A stretch of DNA of 64,000 nucleotides from Oxytricha trifallax (taxonomy: Eukaryota > Ciliophora > Spirotrichea > Sporadotrichida > Oxytrichidae), in contig ARYC01000474.1 of assembly GCA_000711775.1 (NCBI GenBank), positions 1-64,000 on the forward strand, in the 5' to 3' direction. The position numbers and the translations under genes were made by a program. Shown here piece by piece: positions 55,172 through 64,000 of this stretch (position 1 is the stretch's first letter; each line of letters opens with the position of its first letter). The notes below the pieces were generated by a model. It worked only from the letters and a program-made list of their open reading frames with translations. It did no database searches and was not told where the DNA came from.

Positions 55172-56044
55172 CTAACAATACCTCACAAATAAACATAAAG
55201 TGAAGACCCAATAATAAGTTACTAATTACTTTTTTAATATACAGTTGCTATTTAATTTATAGCAAATATCCATTGCTACCTTAAACTATAAACATTGGAT
55301 CTAAATGTTAAATTTTAAAAATTATAATATTAAATATGGGGTAAATTTCTTGTCCCCATGCACTCAAGTGGGAAGTCTCCTACCAAAATTAAGGTAATTA
55401 CTTTTCCCAAATATACAAAATAGTAATTATTATCAATTTGTAAAGATCTTTAACATCATCTAAAACAAATTTTACTTATCTGAAAAAGCATATACTCTAA
55501 CATGATGATAGAGATTAGAATATATTCATGGAAATCACATTAATTAATTGACAATTGATTAAAACATTTATATATATAATTATAGTTTCTAATATTTAAT
55601 GATTCAGAGGATAGTTGTATACTTTGGAAATTATATATATAAAAGTTTTTCAAAATATAAGAGGAGGGAAATTAAAGTAGTGATAAATATGTTTCTTCTA
55701 TATTATTTTAATTATGTCAGATAAAATACTATAATGCTTTGGGGAGACTTCATCCCCCCCCCTAAATTTTAATAATTAAAACTCAAGAATAGCTTATACT
55801 GAATCGAAATATGATTAAATATTAATAAGATATTCTTTCATTTGAAGCTATAAAAAGCAATAAGATAAATAAGAATATTAAATTTGTGAGTAAATATATA
55901 AGTTAATTGATATTATATAATATTTAATTTTAGGACTACTATAAATTATAAATATTATTTATCTAGTCATTCTCATTTTAATTATTTTTATTAATCTTAA
56001 TAAAATAAAAATCAATATATGCAGTTAAATATAATATCAAGCAG
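55172..56044. other. AT-rich stretch with two isolated G/C tracts
   Basis: No gene seen. ATGGGGTAAATTTC near 55336, GGGAAGTCTCC near 55371 and GGGGAGACTTCATCCCCCCC near 55740-55760 could be decayed ends of another G-tract-ended element, but I find no clean inverted repeat or duplication. Confidence 0.35.
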
Positions 56045-57280
56045 ACATAATCGAAATGAGGAGATCGTTATAAACAAATAAAAAATGCAATGAATTAAAA
56101 TTATGATCATTTCAGAGTATGATAATGTTTTTTCAACTGTCTAGTTTATGAAATATAGATAAAAGATTTTATTTATCAACTTTAAATAACAAATCTAACA
56201 TGGAAAATTATATTTCTTTATTTTTTTCAATTTTCCTGATTAGTTTGTATTTTAGCGCAGGCTCAGCGATGTATTTTTAGAAATCTCCAATTTTTTCTTA
56301 AATTTCCTTAGATATCTTCATTGTATTTTCCTCAAAAAATAAAAAGAAATAATATTAAGGCTATGGGCTCAAACACGCCACCCCATAATATATATTTTTT
56401 ATTTTGTAGTCTGATAGAGTGTTTAACGCTGAGTAATAGTAGCTAATAAACTGCTAGTGTGCGATTAATAGTTTTCGAGGTAAGACCCCAAATAAGTTCA
56501 CTTTTTATATATAAAATTATAGCAAAAAAATTAAAAAAATTTCTAATAAAAATCTAATATTTCCTTAAAATATTAATTTAGCCACTTATGCAAGAATTTA
56601 ATGACAATTAAAAAAAATTATTCAAAATTAAATTATTTCATATTGTTGTAATAAAATTAAAGTTTAAGATAATTAGTTAAGATTTATTTTTTTATTATAT
56701 TTTATTTAATTGTCATTAAATTCTTGCATAAGTGGCTAAATTAATATTTTAAGGAAATATTAGATTTTTATTAGAAATTTTTTTTATTTTTTTGCTATAA
56801 TTTTATATATAAAAAGTGAACTTATTTGGGGCTATATCTCGAAAACTATTGATCGCACACTAGCAGTTTATTAGCTACTATTACTCAGCGTTAAACACTC
56901 TATCAGACTACAAAATAAAAAATATACATTATGGGGGGGGGGCGTGTTTGAGCCCATAGCCTTAATATTATTTCTTTTTATTTTTTGAGGAAAATACAAT
57001 GAAGATATCTAAGAAAATTTAAGAAAAAAAATTCGAGATTTCTACAAATACATCGCTGAGCCTGCGCTAAAATACAATCAGGAAAAGTGAAAAAAATAAA
57101 GAATTAGAATTCTCCATGTTTGATTTGTTATTTAAAGTTGATAAATAAAATCTTTCATCTATAATTCATAATCTAGACAGTTGAAAAAACATTATCATAC
57201 TATAAATGATCATAATTTTAATTCATTGCATTTTTTATTTGTTTATAACGATCTCCTCTTTTCGATTATATTTGCTTAAT
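56045..57280. repeat. Palindromic repeat unit P, copy 1
   Basis: Left arm 56045-56640 and right arm 56680-57280 are near-perfect inverse copies with a loop near 56640-56680. It contains ATGGGCTCAAACACGCC facing a longer G-run version (56934-56965), so the two arms differ mainly in homopolymer length. No gene seen. A second copy lies at 58735-59985. Confidence 0.85.
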
Positions 57281-57798
57281 AATAAATAATATTAAAAAAG
57301 TCATGTGTCGTTTCTTGATTGATGAGAGTTAAAAAGTAAAATTCAAGTGTGGATTTGGCATAAATTTTTCCACCTTACTTTCTTAAATGGAGAGCAAATT
57401 TTTCATTTCTGTGATTCGTAAATAATTAATAAAACATATCTTATTATTAATTTATTTGAGATTCCTGCTTAATATATTTCTTATTATTAGTAAATAGTTT
57501 ATTATCATTTTAATTTATATTTGCAAATTTGAGACATTGCAGAAGTCATTAAATAAGCATTAAATTTCCCTATATATATATATAATATATATATATAGAT
57601 ATTATAAACTTATATTATTAATATTCAATACTTTACAGATATAAATGCTGGAAAACTTTAAATTTAACTTATTTAAAGTCTGATGAGCTGTTCAATAAAT
57701 TTATATATTTGTTTGGCTATTAAGTTTAGTATTGAGAAATTGAGCTCTCAGATCCTCTAATTAATTATATATTGCAGAACAAAAAACTAAATTAAATA

Positions 57799-58214
57799 TT
57801 GTAGGAATACACTTGATTTGGGAAATTAAATAATAAATAAATAAATATTAATTATAATTCGTGGCAGTTAACTTTCTGTAAACCCTGACAATATGGTACT
57901 TGTTCGATAGAGAATTCAAAATTAGCTGGACTTTACTATTGGCGGTACTCCTCTATCGCATCCCTGAAGTGAGTTAACATGAGTTTAATTTTGGCATTAA
58001 AATCAACTAAAAAAATCACCAAAATTAAACTCATGTTAACTCACTCCAGGGATGCGATAGAGGAGTACCGCCAATAGTAAAGTCCAGCTAATTTTGAATT
58101 CTCTATCGAACAAGTACCATATTGTCAGGGTTTACAGAAAGTTAACTGCCACGAATTATAATTAATATTTATTTATTTATTATTTAATTTCCCAAATCAA
58201 GTGTATTCCTACAA
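57799..58214. mobile_element. Foldback MITE, TA-flanked family, copy 3
   Basis: Ends TTGTAGGAATACACTTG, TA on both sides (57797-57798, 58215-58216). Arms of about 195 bp, loop near 57995-58025. Shares the AGAGAATTCAAAATTAGCTG core with the other copies. It is the centre of a palindrome that reaches outward through 57285-57798 and 58215-58735. Confidence 0.85.
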
Positions 58215-58734
58215 TATTTAATTTAGTTTTTTGTTCTGCAATATATAATTAATTAGAGGATCTGAGAGCTCAATTTCTCAATACTAAACTTAATAGCCAA
58301 ACAAATATATAAATTTATTGAACAGCTCATCAGACTTTAAATAAGTTAAATTTAAAGTTTTCCAGCATTTATATCTGTAAAGTATTGAATATTAATAATA
58401 TAAGTTTATAATATCTATATATATATATTATATATATATATAGGGAAATTTAATGCTTATTTAATGACTTCTGCAATGTCTCAAATTTGCAAATATAAAT
58501 TAAAATGATAATAAACTATTTACTAATAATAAGAAATATATTAAGCAGGAATCTCAAATAAATTAATAATAAGATATGTTTTATTAATTATTTACGAATC
58601 ACAGAAATGAAAAATTTGCTCTCCATTTAAGAAAGTAAGGTGGAAAAATTTATGCCAAATCCACACTTGAATTTTACTTTTTAACTCTCATCAATCAAGA
58701 AACGACACATGACTTTTTTAATATTATTTATTAT

Positions 58735-59985
58735 TAAGCAAACATAATCGAAAAGAGGAGATCGTTATAAACAAATAAAAAATGCAATGAATTAAAATTA
58801 TGATCATTTAGAGTATGATAATGTTTTTTCAACTGTCTAGATTATGAAATATAGATAAAAGATTTTATTTATCAACTTTAAATAACAAATCTAACATGGA
58901 AAATTATATTTCTTTATTTTTTTCAATTTTCCTGATTAGTTTGTATTTTAGCGCAGGCTCAGCGATGTATTTTTAGAAATCTCCAATTTTTTCTTAAATT
59001 TCCTTAGATATCTTCATTGTATTTTCCTCAAAAAATAAAAAGAAATAATATTAAGGCTATGGGCTCAAACACGCCACCCCATAATATATATTTTTTATTT
59101 TGTAGTCTGATAGAGTGTTTAACGCTGAGTAATAGTAGCTAATAAACTGCTAGTGTGCGATTAATAGTTTTCGAGGTAAGACCCCAAATAAGTTCACTTT
59201 TTATATATAAAATTATAGCAAAAAAATTAAAAAAATTTCTAATAAAAATCTAATATTTCCTTAAAATATTAATTTAGCCACTTATGCAAGAATTTAATGA
59301 CAATTAAAAAAAATTATTCAAAATTAAATTATTTCATATTGTTGTAATAAAATTAAAGTTTAAGATAATTAGTTAAGATTTATTTTTTTATTATATTTTA
59401 TTTAATTGTCATTAAATTCTTGCATAAGTGGCTAAATTAATATTTTAAGGAAATATTAGATTTTTATTAGAAATTTTTTTTATTTTTTTGCTATAATTTT
59501 ATATATAAAAATGTGAACTTATTATGGGTCTTACCTCGAAAACTATTGATCGCACACTAGCAGTTTATTAGCTACTATTACTCAGCGTTATACACTCTAT
59601 CAGACTACAAAATAAAAAATATACATTATGGGGGGGGGGCGTGTTTGAGCCCATAGCCTTAATATTATTTCTTTTTATTTTTTGAGGAAAATACAATGAA
59701 GATATCTAAGAAAATTTAAGAAAAAAAATTCGAGATTTCTACAAATACATCGCTGAGCCTGCGCTAAAATACAAACTAATCAGGAAAAGTGAAAAAAATA
59801 AATAATTAGAATTCTCCATGTTTGATTTGTTATTTAAAGTTGATAAATAAAATCTTTCATCTATAATTCATAATCTAGACAGTTGAAAAAACATTATCAT
59901 ACTATAAATGATCATAATTTTAATTCATTGCATTTTTTATTTGTTTATAACGATCTCCTCTTTTCGATTATATTTGCTTAATAAT
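58735..59985. repeat. Palindromic repeat unit P, copy 2
   Basis: Nearly identical to 56045-57280, loop in the same orientation. Bounded on the left by the inverted and on the right by the direct copy of the 57285-57798 spacer. Confidence 0.85.
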
Positions 59986-60500
59986 AAATAATATTAAAAA
60001 AGTCATGTGTCGTTTCTTGATTGATGAGAGTTAAAAAGTAAAATTCAAGTGTGGATTTGGCATAAATTTTTCCACCTTACTTTCTTAAATGGAGAGCAAA
60101 TTTTTCATTTCTGTGATTCGTAAATAATTAATAAAACATATCTTATTATTAATTTATTTGAGATTCCTGCTTAATATATTTCTTATTATTAGTAAATAGT
60201 TTATTATCATTTTAATTTATATTTGCAAATTTGAGACATTGCAGAAGTCATTAAATAAGCATTAAATTTCCCTATATATATATATAATATATATATATAG
60301 ATATTATAAACTTATATTATTAATATTCAATACTTTACAGATATAAATGCTGGAAAACTTTAAATTTAACTTATTTAAAGTCTGATGAGCTGTTCAATAA
60401 ATTTATATATTTGTTTGGCTATTAAGTTTAGTATTGAGAAATTGAGCTCTCAGATCCTCTAATTAATTATATATTGCAGAACAAAAAACTAAATTAAATA

Positions 60501-60916
60501 TTGTAGGAATACACTTGATTTGGGAAATTAAATAATAAATAAATAAATATTAATTATAATTCGTGGCAGTTAACTTTCTGTAAACCCTGACAATATGGTA
60601 CTTGTTCGATAGAGAATTCAAAATTAGCTGGACTTTACTATTGGCGGTACTCCTCTATCGCATCCCTGGAGTGAGTTAACATGAGTTTAATTTTGGTGAT
60701 TTTTTTAGTTGATTTTAATGCCAAAATTAAACTCATGTTAACTCACTTCAGGGATGCGATAGAGGAGTACCGCCAATAGTAAAGTCCAGCTAATTTTGAA
60801 TTCTCTATCGAACAAGTACCATATTGTCAGGGTTTACAGAAAGTTAACTGCCACGAATTATAATTAATATTTATTTATTTATTATTTAATTTCCCAAATC
60901 AAGTGTATTCCTACAA
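60501..60916. mobile_element. Foldback MITE, TA-flanked family, copy 4 (inverted relative to copy 3)
   Basis: Flanked by TA (60499-60500, 60917-60918). It equals copy 3 at 57799 but with the loop and arm-specific differences (CTGAAG versus CTGGAG) exchanged, so the element is inverted in place. Unique sequence follows on the right. Confidence 0.85.
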
Positions 60917-61218
60917 TAATTATGCATTAATCTTTAAAAAATAAAATAATAATATTTAGAACAACGAAAAAATCAATAGTTTACCATAATTGATTATATA
61001 TTAATTTAGCAATAAATTTTACTCTGATCCTAAACCCTCGAATTTATTAATAATTTTAATAATAAAACGTAAAATTATATTTAAAAGCAAATAAATTTGA
61101 ATCTTATTTGACAGTCAAAACTTGCATAACTGACATGGGAATTTTGCAAATCCATTTAATAAAAAAGTTTTTTTAAGCATTACTGTAAATATATACTAAA
61201 AAGATGTTTTTAATAAAT

Positions 61219-61819
61219 GGGAGGGGCATATCTGAACCAAAGATATTTTTTAGAGTTTAAATAAGTTGGAGTACTTGCTCAGGGTTAAATTAGGGTCAGA
61301 GAACACGAAATAATTATTTTCAGAAACAAGAGATTTCTCTGTAGAGTTGAAAACACATAAAATAAGTCTCAGTTTTATCATAAAATTACATTAATGTTAA
61401 TATTATTTTTAATATATTTTTGTTCAATTTAAACTCTTCTAAACTATATTACTTATTTAAAATCTTGTTTATAAGTTATCTTACACGATATTGTAAGATA
61501 AAAATTTTATAATTTTTAATAAAACATTTCATATTCAAGTCATTTATTTGTGAAAGATAACTTATAAACAAGATTTTAAATAAGTAATATAGTTTAGAAG
61601 AGTTTAAATTGAACAAAAATATATTAAAAATAATATTAACATTAATGTAATTTTATGATAAAACTGAGACTTATTTTATGTGTTTTCAACTCTACAGAGA
61701 AATCTCTTGTTTCTGAAAATAATTATTTCGTGTTCTCTGACCCTAATTTGACCCTGAGCAAGTACTCCAACTTATTTAAACTCTAAAAAATATCTTTGGT
61801 TCAGATATGGACCCCCCCC
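61219..61819. mobile_element. G-tract-ended foldback element with 8-bp duplication
   Basis: 601 bp, near-perfect inverted repeat with its axis near 61520. Ends GGGAGGGGCATATCTGAACC and, inverted, GGTTCAGATATGGACCCCC. Exact duplication TAATAAAT (61211-61218, 61820-61827). An 8-bp duplication and G-tract end place it with the Merlin-like elements of this window, although the iteron is different. No gene. Confidence 0.8.
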
Positions 61820-61827
61820 TAATAAAT

Positions 61828-64000
61828 AATGTTTGATTGTAGTTTTTAGCATAAAAGGTTTGAAATACTGAGCAATTGGAGCATTTTCTTGCTCTAACTC
61901 CAAATCAATATTATTATTAAGATTTTATGAAAGCTAACTATAATCCATTTTTGAGAGCCCATTAAAGTTGCTGAGATCTCTTCTCGTATTTTCAAAGAAT
62001 TATATATATTCATTAGAAATTTAATTATATGGGGAGAGCATTCACAACAGTTCCTTCCAGATAAACTTTTTTTTTGTCAACTTGCTTTACTTGAGTTCCT
62101 AGTTCCTGCGATTAGTTATGAAATCATGAATAAAATAATCTATCTAGAATTACACCAAAGTCTTTCTGGAATTTTGGGGTGCCAAATAATCAATTTTGAA
62201 CAAGTTTTTTTTTTAGAAAATTCAAATCAGAAGCCCTCAAACAACAACAATTTAAATATAAACGAAGTTAGGCTGGATCCATATTGATTTTCAACTAGGA
62301 GGAGTAATAGTAAAACTAGCTTAAGCTGGCAGATTCTACTACAGCTGTAGTAGAAAAAGTCTATCTGGAAGCAACTAGAGTGATTACATTAACCATTAAA
62401 ACTGGTTAGAAATATAAGAAAATTTGTTAGAACTAGATATTAAAGTCGAGACATTCAGAAAAGATATCAATTTGCTAAGTAATTTTATTTATTTTAAAGG
62501 ATTTAACTCAAAAAAATATTGTCATTTTTAATCAATAAAACCCATTTTTCGGAAAATTCTTTTAATGTTTTATATAATACAGCAAATTGATCTAGAGATT
62601 TATTTCTTTCGAACTAAAGGATTAATCTATTAAAGTTCTACTTATCAAAAAAATATTTTAAATCTTCGATTAATCCAAGTAAAATATTTAAGAGCTTAAT
62701 GTAGCATAGAAATACTGATAAAAAACTCTGCTAATTCAGTAATTGTACCCCCCCCCTTATAGTTTTATTTTTAAGTATATTTTTATCTTATTAAGTTATT
62801 TAATTTTTTAAGACCAAACTTTATTGATGCAATTAATTTTAATCTTAGAATTCTTAATTAAGTAAAAATTCATTAGATAGTGAGCCGCACTTAGATTAGT
62901 AAAAAACCAGAAATTTTTATAGAAGTAATTTACCTAATTATGGATAATTTTTAATCATAAAAAGAAAGAATAAAAATTATTAAATAGCAGTTTATTTTAC
63001 AAAGCAAAATGTTTAATTAAAAAGAGATTCTAATTATCAATAAAAATGATAAGAATACTATAACTAAAATTTATAAAATTTTCAACTTTTTTGTATATAT
63101 TTTTTCTGAATCAGTCATATTTCCTTAATTTTATATAAATCTTTATACTTATTTCTTTACTCCATCAATTTTAGGACTGAAATTTTATTTATCAATTTTT
63201 TTCTCACATTTTTAGCTCACTCAAACTTTATTAATTTACTGATATTTTCTACTTGAGTAGTTTATAAATAAATGGTATATTTATAAACTATATTCTGTTT
63301 TTTTAAGAAGTTAGGGAACTCCAAATTTTTGTAAATTATTTTTATTCTATTTTAGCCTATGTTGACATGACACAAAATTTAATTTCCTTATTTGAATCGT
63401 AAATATGGAAATATTGTTTCATATATTTCATTATCAGTAAATGATAATATATTAGAAATAATAATTAATTTCAATAGTTTTCTTGTTAATTTCTTTAATA
63501 TCACTCATAAAAAATAAATTGTAAAGGCTGCGATATAATCAGAATAAGTAATGAAAACCTATAAGTTTAATTTAATAGTAAATATATTATCAATTTAATT
63601 GGAGAGTTTTATTTTAAAACTGATTTTAACTGGATTTCTTATTATAATTTAATAGTAATTACATTTTCTTTCAAGCTCAAAATTACAAATTTGCTTTTAG
63701 AGACTAATAATGATAAAGTTTCAATATTTTGACTAATATTTTTCTCTAAAACTGTTTTATTTGATTCTTACAAACCTTTAGTAATAGATAAATTAATTAA
63801 TGATATGGACTTTTCTTATTTTCAACTACTAAAAATTATTTTGTATTCTAACATTTTAAACAAATGCAGTTTTTTTAATTTTATTAAAAACTTCTTCCAG
63901 ATAGCTTTCAAAAGTAATTCTACTTTTTTAATATTTATAAAAAGAGAGGCCATCTTCGGAATACTACTTTACTAAAAAATTAAAAATTATAAAAGTTATT
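61828..64000. other. AT-rich stretch, one possible MDS
   Basis: Apart from the open frame at 62218-62530 nothing convincing is seen. A C9 tract stands alone at 62749. Near 63890-63960 a short minus-strand frame could be coding but is too short to call. Confidence 0.35.
62218..62530 (+). CDS. Possible MDS of an unknown gene
   Basis: With TAA/TAG as Gln one frame is open for about 310 bases (GWIHIDFQLGGVIVKL, AGRFYYSCSRKSLSGSNQ, ELDIKVETFRKDINLLSN). Base composition is closer to the MDSs than to the surrounding AT-rich DNA. No family recognised, no start or stop found, and no pointer pair identified. Confidence 0.3.

Noticed and set aside
55330..55770. Another G-tract-ended transposon
   Set aside because: No consistent inverted repeat or flanking duplication could be found.

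Overview
This window looks like germline (micronuclear) DNA of a spirotrich ciliate, most likely Oxytricha trifallax or a close relative. Three signs point there. (1) C4A4/G4T4 telomere-like repeats sit at the ends of about 4.1-kb elements carrying three genes: a Tc1/mariner-type transposase, a 22-kDa protein and a C2H2 zinc finger-kinase. That is the telomere-bearing element (TBE) family of Oxytricha. (2) Reading frames open only when TAA and TAG are read as Gln and TGA is the sole stop. (3) Ordinary eukaryotic genes are chopped into AT-poor segments (macronuclear-destined sequences, MDSs) split by short AT-rich internal eliminated sequences (IESs) bounded by 4-11 bp direct-repeat pointers. 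Removing each IES with one pointer copy restores a conserved frame. Standard-code ORFs are mostly shadows here, so gene calls below were made by reading the sequence with the ciliate code.

Layout. 1-1708: right part of a decayed type-A TBE. 1880-3054: two small inverted-repeat elements. 3335-10020: minus-strand MDSs of a type IIC P-type ATPase with many IESs, including a 169-bp IES with a tRNA-like core and a 752-bp foldback element. 10075-13233: decayed TBE. 13234-17346: nearly complete type-B TBE. 17400-36020: the gene-rich core, with an ankyrin gene, a Gln/Asn/Ser-rich gene split by a Merlin-type MITE, a UBA-PUB gene, a small conserved gene, a large low-complexity gene split by a 5.6-kb TBE that itself contains a Merlin transposon, a FOR20/CEP20 orthologue and a large helical-repeat gene. 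36328-39874: three foldback elements. 40900-53847: one C2H2 zinc-finger gene (minus strand) split by two TBE insertions, 4.15 kb and 7.7 kb, the second a nest of three elements. 54822-61819: foldback and palindromic elements, including a nested palindrome of almost 4 kb. 61820-64000: AT-rich, with one possible MDS.

How it works together. The transposons are germline-limited. TBEs and Merlin-type elements sit inside coding MDSs, flanked by their own target-site duplications (AAT for TBE, 8 bp for Merlin), and removing them with one copy of the duplication restores the host frame exactly. This is consistent with the known model in which TBE transposases take part in genome rearrangement and transposons become IESs. 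The less familiar part is the Merlin/IS1595-like system: one element coding for a transposase, a non-coding relative sharing its iterated termini, and two more G-tract-ended elements with 8-bp duplications. All frames, pointers and domains were read by eye; no search was run.
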